DNA of 64,000 bases from assembly GCA_037447655.1 (NCBI GenBank), contig JBBHKE010002726.1, positions 124,001 through 188,000 on the forward strand. The letters run 5' to 3'. Below, in pieces: positions 43,444 to 55,591 of this stretch. How positions within the stretch are numbered: the stretch's first letter is position 1; each line of letters begins with the position of its first letter. The notes under the pieces were generated by a model that searched no databases, was not told where the DNA came from, and saw nothing but the letters and a program-made list of their open reading frames with translations. This DNA comes from Zygnema cylindricum (taxonomy: Eukaryota > Streptophyta > Zygnematophyceae > Zygnematales > Zygnemataceae). The position numbers and the translations under genes are program-made.

Positions 43444-44149
43444 TACGTCTCTTTGCATTAAACGGTATCATCAATTATAATTCCGCATTAACACTAATAA
43501 ATCGTTAACGCTAATAACAATGAGCAATGTAATTTTGTACTTATTCAGGTAGGAGCGAGTACTCGTTAGTCGGGAGAAATCGAGTTTTGATTAACTTTTA
43601 TTTTCGTAAACGTGTATTGGTTATCTGGTAGCAATTTAGGAGTGTGACATAACCTGGTCGGGTATCGAGTATTCAGATTTTGAAAAAAAAAATGTCAATT
43701 TCAGGTATCTAAAATTTCAACTTTTGCGACCTCTGATTGACATACCTGACCAATATATCGATTATCAAAAGGTCAAGAAACGGTACTTATCAGTTATCAC
43801 AAAATGGGTACCGATACACAACACTAAAAAACCAGTGTTGTGATATTGTCTCTATTCGGTCTTTCGGTCCTTTGGTCTTTTTGAACTTCCATCAACAGCA
43901 TAAAGACACTAAAGTACGAATTTTCACTTTTTACAAAAATGCATTAATTTTTTAAGATTTAGAAATTTTCGTTAAATTCGTATACTTCTCATATACGGAA
44001 CAAATGTACAGACAAAATGTACGGAATTTCAAAAAAAAGACATTACTTCATTTCCACACGCAATTTTTAAGCCAAAATTGGACAATGCTTCGCTACAACG
44101 AAGCCGCTATTGGGCCCGCCATTCAAGTTACCATTAAAGCCGCCATTCA
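43444..44149. other. Unassigned spacer with MITE-like end
   Basis: About 700 AT-rich bases with no gene that I recognise. Near 43655-43829, GTCGGGTATCGAG and later ACCGATACACAACACTA resemble the two ends of the MITE at 55592-56387, so this is probably a decayed relative. CCAGTGTTGTGATATTG near 43832 could be an end of the hAT element, but I could not pair it. Confidence 0.5.
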
Positions 44150-45382
44150 ATCCCCCACAAACCTCTTCACGTACCTTGCCACCACCAACCATGCCTAGGC
44201 CCCGAGGACCAAAGTGGGAGAACGTTAAGGGACCAAAGGGTGGGGTATTTGGGGAAAATAACTATGCATAAATCGAATACAACGCACATGCCACTTGGAT
44301 TAGAAACCACCTTATTCGTAATGTGAGTTATATGGGTATCAGACCTTGCAACTTATGTCTGGATGAGGTTAAGGCACAGTTCAGTGTATTGGAAATGGAC
44401 AAGGCTTCTCATGACTCTCAAAAGTGTACATTACCCGCTTTACATTCACTTACTACAAGTCTTGCTGGGTCTAGCCAAAGCAATAAGGTACAAGGAAGCA
44501 ATAAGATACAAGGAGTGCAGATGAAAATTAAGAATGCTTTTAATCAGCATAATCAGAAGGAGTTAGGTGTAGCATGGGCTAAGGCTTTCTTTGCCAATGG
44601 CTTACCTTTCAGTTTACTTAATAACCCATATTTCAAGGCTGCAGTGAAGCAGACAAGGAAAAAAAAAAGTCTTATAAGCTCCCCCCCCCGCAAAGACATG
44701 AGAACTTGTCTCCTATATATAGATTAAAGAGACATTGAATAAGGATTTTGAGAGCTAAATGGAGACGATAAAAGTCATAGGTACATCTATCGCTTTAGAT
44801 AGCGAGACGACCATTAATCAAAAGTCTCTTTTTAGCATTTCAACTGTCACCTCGAAGGGTGACATGTCATCCCAAAGGATGACATGTGGGGAGACATGTC
44901 ACCCGGAAGGGTGACATGTTTCTCACGTTAGTTGACACTAGTGGGGAGTATAAGGATGTGAAATATGTTTGTTATGTGTTGGAGAAGGGAGTTCTTCGAA
45001 TAGGCATGGAGCATGTGGTAAAGGTTGTGACTGATAATGCTCCCGTAAACAAGGGAGCAACCTTGTTGCTCATGAATAAGTACCCCTCCCTCACGTGGAC
45101 TCCATACTCTGCCCACGTTTTATACCCCATGTTGGAGGATTCAGGCAAGTTGGTTTTTAATTTCAACAGTTGTTCGAGAGGAAAAGAAGATTCTGAAATT
45201 CATCACAAACCATAGCATGAGTGCTTCTATTTTCAACAAGCTATCTACATTGAAGCTTTTGAAACCTGGAGAGACCAGCTTTGCGACAATTTTTTTCATG
45301 CTCCATATGTTTATAGAGGTGAAGGACAACTTTGAGGGCTTAATGTTTGATGATGACTACAAGCAGTGGGTGACCTAAGTTG

Positions 45383-46392
45383 TGGAATTTTGTGTCCTCC
45401 ATTGGACCACAGAATACGGGAAGCCTCTAAATAGTATTTAACTAACCCAATTTAGCCACAACCACTGCTATCTAAAAAGGCAAAATGACAGTTTGACTGC
45501 ACCTCTTTGCAGCTTGGACTCCCCTAAGTCCGTAACAAAAAGAATCACTGAAAACGGCAACCCGGCCGATGAGTTATGAGCCGGAAAAAAATGTCACTTT
45601 ATACAAAGCTCTCTTTGTGAGAGAGGAGACTATCTACCAAAAATTTCCTAAGTCCTAAACCTCTCTCACAACCCCTATCTACTGAAGTACGAACCAATCA
45701 AATAATTGTAAAGTACAAAAAAGGTACTACGGCCGATGTACTTTCTGTACGGTCGATGTACGACAAGGCTACTAAGTGGACGCGTGTCACTTTTCCACTC
45801 GTTCGTATATTCTCCGGAATTCCCGCGACCGAATGTCATCCTTCCACGCGGCGCCAGGTCTTGCCACGTCCATAAAAGCCAAAGTGAACATTCCACGATC
45901 GCGGCGATGACGTGCGCCGTCGAATTAAATCCGACATTAAATGTCGACCGTTGAAACAAATGTCCGATTCATTTGTTTTGTGCGAAATGACGTTCGCACT
46001 AAACCTTAACAAGTTCTATGTTCATTCGTCCATATTTAAGTTAAATGATTTCAGTATTATACAACAGTTTCAATACTTATCAAACCCTATATCTCCTAAC
46101 GGACTTCTACGACAGACTCGTCAGAGCTAACGGCTACGCCGCGCTTTGCCGGTCGGGGGTACGAGTCTTGTCGGACTCAACCTTTTGTTGAGAGTGACTT
46201 TAGTCACTCATTAGTACTTCCTATAGAGCTGAGGCAGCCATGGCTCCATCGCTCTCTCTCTCTCTCTTTCAGTGACTACAACAAGTATGGGGGCAAGAGA
46301 GAAGAGATGGAGGCAGGCTGCCTGCATTTTCTTTATCTGTTTATGCTAATTATTTTAGACCTAAAAAATACCAAAAACTACTTATTTCAACA
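45383..46392 (-). repeat. C 3' LTR
   Basis: TGGAATTTTGTGTCC to ...TTATTTCAACA in plus orientation, followed by CTCCCCTTATTTT, the complement of the purine tract. Six GTAC motifs lie at 45687-45761 next to a CCAAT box. A (CT)n run is at about 46249-46268. Confidence 0.94.
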
Positions 46393-46405
46393 CTCCCCTT
46401 ATTTT

Positions 46406-49400
46406 CTAGTCTAATTTTAACTTTTTTTTTAATCCACATTTTTCCCTACAATATTTTAACTTTAGAGAGGGCACAGGTTTGGTCATCATGTCAGCCACCA
46501 TTTCTTCATCGGATTTATACACAATATTTACAATTTTATTTTCCACTTTTTCCCTCACGAAACTCAATCTTATGTCCATATGCTTAGCCTTGAAATGATG
46601 CTTTGGATTGGCTGCAATGGCAATGGCAGCCTGTTTATCACAAAAAACTTTATGCACTCCCTCCTTGATATACCCCAATTCTTGCAACAAAGATTTGACC
46701 CACATCAACTCTTTCACAGCCGAACAAGAGGCCATATACTCAGCCTCGATAGTAGCCTGAGCAACCACCTTTTGTCGTTTACTGCTCCAACAACAACCAC
46801 CTTCCCCCATATACAACATATACCCAGAAGTGCATCTTCTCATAGGTGCATCCCCATAACTGGCATCACTCCAAGTAGTGATATCAATGTGCTCCCCTCC
46901 CAAATGTAACCATAACTCTCTATTTCCTACCAGATATCTCATGACTCTCTTGGCTGCCTCCCAATCTCTCTTCCTATGATCATTAAGACTCCTGCTGAGG
47001 ACTCCTACTGCTGCCGCTATGTCCTGCCTGGTACAGTTTCATAAAATAGATCAAACTTCCTACGACCTGTCTATAAGGGATAGACTTCATAAACTCTCTC
47101 TCCTCTGGACTCATCTAATCATCTAAGATCATCATTCCTCCTTCTACACTCCCATCACTTACTTTTTTCAGGTCCATGGGAGTGGTACAACTGTAAGCCT
47201 TATCCATCTGGAATCTTTCAAGCATATTACCTATTGTTTTTTTTTGAGTAAGTCTGATAATCCTTTTTACCCTATCCCTCTCCATTTGGATCCCCAAAAT
47301 ATATTTTGTCTCACCTAATTCCTTCATATCAAATCTGCCCCTAAGATCATTCTTTAGCCTATTGATCTTCTCCAAACACTTACTCAATAAAAGCAAATCA
47401 TCCACATAAATTGCAATAAAAATGACACCATTCTCATCTTCAAACATAAAGATAGAATGGTCAGAGCTGATCCGGATATATCCGAGACCGGTGAGAAACT
47501 CATCTACTTTCTTTTTCCACTGTCGTGGAGCCTGCTTCAGTCCATATAAAGACTTTATGAGCCTGCAAACTTTGCTCTCTTCTCCTGCCTCCACGAACCC
47601 CTCGGGTTACCTCATGAAAATTTCTTCCTCTAACTCACCATTAAGAAAAGCAGTTTTAATGTCCATCTGGTGTATTTCTATGTCTTCCCCTGCTGCCAGA
47701 CTAAAGAGAATCCTTACTGATGGGAACCGAACAACAAGATTAAAGGTCTCCTCATAGTCAATCCCCTCTTTTTGGGTAAATCCTTTCGCTACCAATCGAG
47801 CCTTATATCTCTCAATGGAATAATCTGGGTTCAGTTTTAGTTTAAATACCCATTTACAAACCCAACGGGTTTTTTTTCTATCTGGAGGACAATCCGTTAG
47901 CTCCTAAGTATTTTCTTCCATGATCGAAGCCATCTCATCATTAATGGCTCAAATCCACCTTTCTTTCTCAAGACTATTTACTGCCTCGAGTAAGACTGAG
48001 GCTCATCCGGGTGAGATGGCTTAGTTACCTTATGAGCGGCATGTTTTTCTTGTATCCTTTTGCTGCTCCTTCTTCCTCCCTCAAACTTCAAAGTTGGAAT
48101 GGATGGAAGTCTTGGATTTCTCCCTACTGTCTCATTGGCTCCCATGTCCATGGGAGCCGATTTTGGTCCCACTTCTTCTATCTCCTCGAAGTCCATAGGA
48201 GTATGTGAGATTTCCAGTAAGTTTGTTGTTTCTCGGATCTCCCCTGAATCTGCAATCACGGTTTCATTCATGTTGTTTTCGGGAACGACCGAGTTCTCCT
48301 CACTCTCACACTCAAATCTGATTCTTATCTTCTTTATATATTTGAAAGGGTCAAATGATTTCCCTACATCCATGATAACTAGGTGTTTGACCAAAATGAT
48401 ATCTTTCTTTGCTAAGTCATAGACTCTATATCCCTTAACATCCTCATCATATCCCACAAAGTATGCAGGTTCTCCCTTAGCATGTAGTTTCCAGTTTTTC
48501 CTATCCGTGTCAAGACTGTAAACTTGGCTACCGAATACTTTAAGGTGTGAGAAATCTGGTTTCCTTCCAACCCATCTCTCATAAGGTGTCACTCCCATTA
48601 CAGTTGAGGTAAGGACTCAATTTTTAATGTAATTAGCACAGTTCATTGCATCTGCCCAAAATCTTTTTCCTATTTTCTTGTCGGCCAACATACTCCATGC
48701 ACTATCTCCTAGTGTTCGATTCATCCTCTCAGCTACCCCATTTTGTTCCGAGTTATATGGTACAGTTTTTTGGTGCTGCACTCCCTCATCTCTTAGATAT
48801 TTCTCAAACTGGTTAAAGGTATATTCCCCCCCCCATTATCACTCATTATCCTCTTAATGGGGGTTTCATGCAACTTCTCACTCCAAGCTTTATATATTTT
48901 GAAGTAAGTTGATGCTTCAGACTTTGTTTTTAGAAAGTAGACTCTAGAGCATTTAGACGAGTCATCGGTTATTATCATCATAAACCTCTTTCCCCCAACC
49001 GAAGGTACTTTTGCAGGCCCCAAAATATCTGTGTGGACTAAGTCTAATACTTTCTCACCTCTATATGTGGAGGCTTTGGGAAAAGGAAGTCTGTGAGTCT
49101 TACCTTGAGCACAGCCACTAGAATCATCCATCATTTCATTATCCCCGAACTGGATGCCTTCAACTACCCCAAGCTTTTTCATTTCCCTCAATCTATCAAA
49201 ATGCACATGCCCCAACCGTTTAAGCCAAATCATCACCTTAGGAGCACCAACATAGTAAGCATTCTTCTTTTCATTACTCAGGTTAAGCCTAAACATTCCT
49301 TGGCTACCCTTATTTGCCATGAAGTAAACTTCATCCCCATACCTAGCTGTAAAGACTCCCTTTTTAGTGAAGGTATCAAACTCTTTGTCATCTTACACAG

Positions 49401-50728
49401 ACGTAGATACAAGATTTTTACTCATCTGAGGAATGTAGAGTACATCTGAAAATGTAAGTATAGAAGTCATATTTTCCACTAAGACTTTGAGATCAACTGA
49501 GCCCACTAGATTTGTGTAACCACTCTTCCATCCCCATACTCTATCTCTACAGTAGGGATCTTTCTTAGCTTAGTGAAGAGTTTCTTATCACGACACATAT
49601 GCATGGATGCACCTAAGTCGATGATCCATCTTTCCTGTGGAGCTGCCCGAAATGCTCCAAGGGCACACTTCTGTCTCCGAGGGATCTCTTTCTCCACCAG
49701 CTCCCCATCCTCGTCAAAAGACTCATCCTCGGTTTCTCTTGTCACTTTTATAACCACAAGTGCCTTTTTCTTCCCTCCGGAAGAACCCTCTCCACGGTTA
49801 TCTTGGAGCCTCAACTCCGACTGCTTGACACAATCTGTGATAAAGTGTCCCGGCTTTTTGCAAAAATTACAAAGGCCTTTTAGGGGCCTTGGTCCTCCAG
49901 AATGATCTCTTTCCCCTTTGTATGGTTTCTTCAGATCCTTCCCCCATCAGTCACCTCTAGCTGCTAGAGCTTGAATGCTCTTTCCTCCTGTCCTAATCTC
50001 CATTGTGTTTTCCTGCACAAGTATCATCCTGACCAGTGTGTTACATTTCCATGAACTATCAGGCATTTCTTGTACTCGGTACACTATGTTCTCAAACTCA
50101 TCAGGTAATTTCATGATAAGGGTGTTAACTTTCATTATCATTGTACCTATCCACCCGGACCTTTCCATCTCCATATACAAACAAGAAAGATCACAATAAT
50201 TATCTAACATCTTTCCTCCTTTGTAAGTGTAACTCACTAGCTTTTACTCAGCCAACTGGAGCTCTTGAATAGTTCCAGCTCTTTAATCTCCACCAAACTC
50301 ACCCAACTCACCCAGAACTCCTCAGCCTTGTAAATGTGAAGATGGGGGGTGGCCAAAGCTTGAGTGAGGTGCCTGAGAATGAAGTTCTTGGCAGCCATGT
50401 TTACATCCTCCCACATTTGAGTATCGTTCTCCGCGGTCTTCACGGTCGCCCATCCCGGTACTGTGGCAACAGGAGTAAAGGGTGTCTCCTTCCCTTTCCC
50501 TTTTTCGGACACACTCCTGTCCCCATCATCTGCCTCCTCCGCTGAGGCAGCCATTGCTGCAGGAAACCTTACTCCTCCAAAGCCTGGTGGAGTTCCCGAA
50601 GGTGGACGTTGCACTTGTCCATTGACGATACCCCTGTATCGTTTTTCGCACAAAGCTCCCATCATCATAGCTTCCCAATATATAAACCCATATCCATTGA
50701 ATGTGGGCACCCTAGAGGGTGGCCCCAT
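46406..50728 (-). pseudogene. C gag-pol remnant
   Basis: Pieces on the minus strand in order: gag (50237-50728, opening MGPPSRVPTFNG at the primer site; the upstream LTR ATG is followed by TAA), more gag (49947-50237), a knuckle and protease with WIIDLGASMHMC (49506-49814), integrase (48793-49320, with the zinc region altered to WLKRLGHVH and DDSSGC, HTDILGPAKVPS and SDNGGG), connector (47978-48598), RT (47607-47795 with MDIKTAFLNG, then 47115-47594 with IYVDDLLLLSK) and RNase H (46406-46942 with WSDASYGD and ATIEAEYMAS). The integrase zinc ligands His and Cys are partly lost. The piece ends near 50728 and the whole is inactive. Confidence 0.92.
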
Positions 50729-50732
50729 AACC
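50719..50732 (-). other. Primer-binding site of C
   Basis: GTGGCCCCATAACC in plus orientation: the initiator tRNA-Met anticodon arm with one G to C change. Confidence 0.77.
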
Positions 50733-51742
50733 TGTAATTATGTGTCCTCCATTGGACCACAGAATACAGAAGCCTCTAAATAGTATTTAACTAACCCACT
50801 TTAAGCCAAACCCACTGCTTTCTAAGAAGGCAAAATGAAAATTTTGATTGCACCTCTGTGCAGCCTCGACTCCCTTGAGTCCGTAGCAAAAAGAATCACT
50901 GAAACGGCCAACTAGCCGATAAGTTATGAGCCGGCAAAAAATGCCACTTTATATAAAGCTCTCTTAGAGAGAGAGGAGACTATCTACCAAAAATTTCCTA
51001 AGTCCCAAACCTCTCTCACAACCCCTATCTACTGAAGTACGAACCAATCAAATAATTGTAAAGTACAAAAAAGGTACTACGGTCGATGTACTTTCTGTAC
51101 GGTCGGTGTACGACAAGGCTACTAAGTGGACGCGTGTCACTTTTCCACTCGTTCGTATATTCTCTGGAATTCCCGTGACCAAATGTCATCCTTCCACGCG
51201 GTGACAGGTCATGCCACGTCCATAAAAGCCAAAGTGACCATTCCGCGATCTCGGCGATCACGTGCGCCGTCGCATTAAATGCGACATTAAATGTTGATCG
51301 TTGAAACAAATGTCCGATTCATTTGTTTTGTGCGAAATGACGTTCGCACTAAACCTTAACAAGTTCTATGTTCATTCGTCCGTATTTAAGTTAAATGATT
51401 TCAGTATTATACATTAGTTTTAATACTTATCAAACCCTATATCTTTTAACGGACTTCTACGACAGACTGGTTAGAGCTAACGGCAACGCCGCGCTCTGCC
51501 GGTCGGGGGTAAGAGTCATGTCGGACTCAACCTTTTGTTGAGAGTGACTTTAGTCACTCATTAGTACTTCCTATGGAGCTGAGGCAGCCATGGCTCTATC
51601 GCTCTCTCTCTCTCTCCTTCAGTGACTACAACAAGTACGGGGGCAAGAGAGTAGAGATAGAGGCAGGATGCCGACATTTTCTTTATCTGTTTCCGCTAAT
51701 TATTTTAGACCTAGAAAATACCTAAAACTACTTATTTCAACA
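50733..51742 (-). repeat. C 5' LTR
   Basis: Partner of 45383-46392, of identical length, with scattered substitutions. The GTAC cluster is at about 51035-51113. Confidence 0.94.
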
Positions 51743-52968
51743 AGTTGCTTGCAAATCGAATATGGCCAAGATTAACGGCCACATTCTGAGCTCAGATTTT
51801 TGGATGAGAGTGAGCGAAGCTGTGGCAATTTTAAAGCGTGTGGTGCGACTAATGAGTGAGTGTTATAAAAGGTCCCCAAATGTGGGGAAAGTTTATTATG
51901 GTTTTTACATGATTGGCCAATATTTACATAATATATCCAACAATCGAGGAGTTAGAAATTAGGAAGGAGTGCACATTTTGGAGAAGCCAAAGACATCTTG
52001 GTTGGCCAGATGGGAGATTGCACACAACCCTATGTATGTAGTCGGCTTTGTACTAGATATTGAGTACCAACGTGCTACATATAGGCAACATTCAATTGTG
52101 AAAGTCATAAAAGGCGTACAAACTATGCTTGATAGGATGTTAATGAATGTGGATGACCAAGCCGAAGCCTACTATAAGCTGACTAAGTATAGTGGTTTTG
52201 AGGGTGTTTTTGGGAGGGAGGTAACAAAAGTTTGTGCTAAGAAGTTGCCAGGGTGGAAATGGTGGCAGCATTTTGGGGTTGTCACCCCTATCTTGCACAA
52301 GGTAGCAATTATGATCCTTGAAGAAGGTGGCAATTAGGATCCTTGCCCAATGCTCAGTTGCTAGCTCATGTGAGAGGAATTGGTCAACCTATGACCATAT
52401 TCACTCTAAAAAACGGAATAGGTTGACGGCTAACAAGGCCAATGACTTGGTGTGGGTCTTTAGCAATCTTAGATTAACACGCAAAACCAAAGATGTCAGC
52501 CATGAGGAGGCTATGATATCATGGGAAGAAGTGGAAGGGGAGGTAGTGGAAGAGGATTTTGACAAAGACATGGATGACCTAGATTTGGAGTAGAGAGATA
52601 GAGGAGATAACCTTATTCACGACCGTTAATGAGTTTAGCCTCTATTTGCGTGTAAACTTAGCCATCTCCTTTAGATGAATATGAAAATGGCTTTTGTGCA
52701 TTTTCATTATTCAATGTTGTTATGTTGTGACGAGTCCATTTTTGCTTCAATTATCAATTTGCCATTATTCAATGTTTTGTAAAATGGGTCATTTTATGCT
52801 TTAATTTTCAATTTGCTATTATTATTTGTTGGCATGTTGTAATATGGCCAAGCGCCCGGCGTTGCCTCGTCGCTGGCGGACGAGGTAGCTTCGTCGCTGG
52901 TCGCTGGATCACCTTTATAGCGACGAGCCATTGATGGTTGTCGACGTCGTTGATTTCGTTTTGATTAA

Positions 52969-54501
52969 GGGTGCGTCTATATGTGCCAAAGTAAGCGTTT
53001 TTCTTTGTCATTTTCTTGTAAAACTTAGAGCCGCACCGCTTAAGATTCAACCGTACAAAAAAATAGAAAAAATGAAAAGTACATTTTGCGTCATCATCGA
53101 ATTTAAGATGTACTACATGTTGTCGTTTTGTGTTCTTCGACCCACGGCCAAGCCAAAAAACGCCATCTTCAAACTATTTTTTAAAACACAGGGCCGATGT
53201 GTTTTAAAATAAAGTATTTTCGAAAAACAAATAGGAAAACGTATTCGCACTTGTAAAAAGTATTCAAAAAATTTCAAAAGAATTCAAGCGACGACGAAAA
53301 GTGTACGATCCGCTTTGTTTTGTCCATTTGCGACTTTGCGTTCAGGTACGACGAGGTAAAGTACACAATTTGTTTGTTTTTTTCCGTTTGCGCCTGGTAC
53401 GGACTACATTTCGCCAGGGGTCTTAAGATTCCGATGCCATTTCACGTCGAGCGGACAGACGACGCAAAGGCAAAGCGCATCTTCTTCATTTGTGAAACGG
53501 CACAGGCTGGATGGTGGTAGGTCTACAATGTCACGAAAAGTCATGCGACGTCACAAGCAGTTACAAAAAATAACGTGCGTCATCATAGATTGTATACTGT
53601 CGACAGCCATCACGGGCATTGTCGATGTATACAATCGTCACGCCCTTAAGTGACAACTTCGTTCGGTACACATAGGGATACCCAAAATTTGGGACCGCCA
53701 GATTTTCGCTAAAAAACAAAAAAAAAATCTCTAAGTTTGAAGTACATAGAGACGGGCGTCTCTATGTACTTCAATCTTAAAGATTTTTTATTTTAGGGTT
53801 TTTTAGCGAAGATCTGGCGGTCCCAGATTTCGGGTATCCCTATGTGTACCGAACGAAGTTGTCACTTAAGGGCGTGACGATTGTATACATGGACAATGCC
53901 CGTGACGGCTGTCGACAGTGTACAGTCTGTGATGACGCACCAAATTGTAAAAAAATGCCTTGGACTTCGCGAGAATGCGAGGTTGCGTGAGAGAGGCGCC
54001 GTGTGCGACTTGCTGAGGCGCCCTCAAAGATTTCTCACGATTTTGTCAAATGGCATCGGAGTTTTTAGACCCCTGGAATGGAAAAGTCCGTATCAAACGA
54101 AACGCGACAAAACACAACAAATTGTGTACTTTGATGGACGCAAACGGACAAAATATAAACGAATAGTGTACCTTTCGCCGTCGCTTGAATTCTTTAGAAA
54201 TTTTTGGAAAATAATTTACACGTGCGAATACGTGTTCCTATTTGCTTCTGAAAAATACTTTGTTTTAAAACACATCAGCTCTGTATTTTAAAGAAAAGTT
54301 TGAAGATGACTTTTTTTGGCGTGGCCGGGGGTCGAAGAACACAAAACGCCAACATGTAGTACATCTTAAATTCGATGATGACGCAAAATGTACTTCTTTT
54401 TTTTTCTATTTTTTTGTACGGTTGAAACTTACGCGGTACGGCTTTAAGTTTTACAGGAAAACGACAGAAAAAAACCCTTACTGTCACACAGAGACGCACC
54501 C
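52969..54501. mobile_element. Foldback element with PIF/Harbinger-type ends
   Basis: Almost the whole 1533 bp is one inverted repeat. The ends read GGGTGCGTCT and AGACGCACCC and are flanked on both sides by TAA (52966-52968 and 54502-54504). A GGG start with a 3-bp TAA/TTA duplication is typical of PIF/Harbinger and Tourist elements. The centre is a perfect 14-bp palindrome arm (AGTACATAGAGACG) on each side of GG at 53755-53756. The arms match along their length with many small differences, for example the shared GTCGACAGCC and GTATACAATCGTCACGCCC strings. No transposase is present, so it would need a helper. Confidence 0.82.
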
Positions 54502-54504
54502 TAA

Positions 54505-55591
54505 GTTGTGTGTCGTTGTATTATTTTTCAATTTTTGATTAAATGTTTTTGATTTTTTAGTATTTTTAATTTATACTGAAGTCAAAGTCGGTCAACGCCA
54601 TTTAAATTTTTTGAATTTTGTTCCGTGCGCATACTTCTTTATTTTTTTTGACGTTTCATGCGTGCGTTTAAAAACGTTTGGTACCTCTATGATCAGCAGG
54701 CAGCATCGGGGTGTTTACTGAAATACTTTCGCTTTCGTACAACAGAGCATATTGAATAGAAAAAGACGAAATGTAAGTGATAGAAGACAACACACAAACG
54801 ACAAATCTATATGCCAACGTAGCCTTTCAAGATTCTCCAAAGGACACGTAAGTTTTTGTTCCATTTTGTTATTATTATTTGATAACCGAAAAAAAAGGAT
54901 ATCGGCGTCCGCATCCGCGTCAGGCAGTACAGTACAGTACCGTACTGTATTGTAGCCAGCTTCACTTTCGTACATTCGTGACAGCCGGACAACTAAGATA
55001 AGTGCCATGCTGGACGGCAGAAAGATCCTCCTGGATAAATGCCATGTGGCGGTGACAGGGTGGCCACCATATAATATTTTATTGAAGCTATCCTGTCAGT
55101 CTGTCACGATCCATTTCCATTCCTTTTATCCTTTGTAGTTTGTCGGTTTCTCTTTCTTGTTTGTAGGTTGTTTGACATTTTATGAGGCAGTACGTCCGTA
55201 CAAGTATGACATTCATGTCGTACGCTTGAAAATCTTTGACGAGCGCTCAGACAGATCTTACATATAGATTGTGGCCTTTGATATTATTCTGACAGTCGTC
55301 AGCCATCGAACAAAAAAGCACACCATACTCACTATAATATGACACGTGTCATATAAGTACAGGAGCGTACTGGCATGGTATTGTGCATATTGGCCTGTAA
55401 TCGATGCTAGTACAGTATCCGTACAGATTTTGCCAGCTCCTGATGGAAGAACGGCATAAGGTTCCAAAACGTTTCAAAAACTACTGTACGGACCGTCAAG
55501 ACAGATCGTACACGTTGACAGCCATCACGGGCATCGTCGACGTATACAATCGTCACACCTTTAATTAACAATTTCGTTGTTTCACATTGGT
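54505..55591. other. Unassigned segment with partial copy of foldback arm
   Basis: No gene is clear. Near 55515-55575 there is a third copy of the foldback arm motif (GACAGCCATCACGGGCAT, then GTATACAATCGTCAC), so part of this segment derives from a related repeat. A stretch near 54787-54849 followed by GTAAGT could be an exon (it would read NLYANVAFQDSPKD), possibly upstream of the RGG exon at 56472, but nothing confirms it. Confidence 0.4.

Larger units (their letters stand above)
45383..51742 (-). mobile_element. Copia C, complete but decayed, TSD AGTTG
   Basis: A 6360-bp minus-strand copia element flanked by AGTTG at 45378-45382 and 51743-51747. It lies inside the hAT transposase gene. 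LTRs of 1010 bp each (45383-46392 and 50733-51742) have TG...CA ends. In protein it is close to A and F, but its LTR is clearly different, so I treat it as a sister family. Confidence 0.96.
44209..52593 (+). pseudogene. hAT transposase (DUF659/hATC class), broken
   Basis: Seen in order: a piece at about 44215-44400 that resembles a BED-type zinc-finger end (HATWIRNHL, then MGIRPCNLCLDEVK); a region like the start of the catalytic domain (GVAWAKAFFANGLPFSLLNNPYFKAAV at 44570-44650); the DUF659 segment (GMEHVVKVVTDNAP..., WTPYSAHVL, MLEDSGKL at 44886-45160); then, beyond C, LSSDFWMRVSEAVAILKRVVRLM (51763-51860); and the hATC dimerisation domain (SVASSCERNWSTYDHIHSKKRNRL at 52350-52430, ending DLVWVFSNLRL). 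Defects include a 52-bp duplication near 44854-44919, stops near 45376 and 51961, and a short duplication near 52300-52340. hAT transposases cut and paste their own element; this one cannot. Confidence 0.85.
44150..52918 (+). mobile_element. hAT DNA transposon remnant split by copia C
   Basis: Transposase pieces lie on both sides of element C and join in domain order across the AGTTG target site. The right side ends in a GC-rich subterminal region with repeated CGTCGCTGG (52850-52900) and ATCACCTTTATA near 52918. Such GC-rich subterminal repeats are common in plant hAT elements, so that is my estimate of the right end. No terminal inverted repeat or 8-bp duplication could be confirmed, so both outer limits are approximate. 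Confidence 0.7.

Noticed and set aside
43832-43850. Left terminal repeat of the hAT element (CCAGTGTTGTGATATTG)
   Set aside because: I found no matching inverted copy near 52.6-52.95 kb, so it cannot be paired.
54787-54849. Candidate exon followed by GTAAGT
   Set aside because: One short frame and a donor-like site are not enough; no acceptor or homology supports it, so it is mentioned only in the spacer entry.
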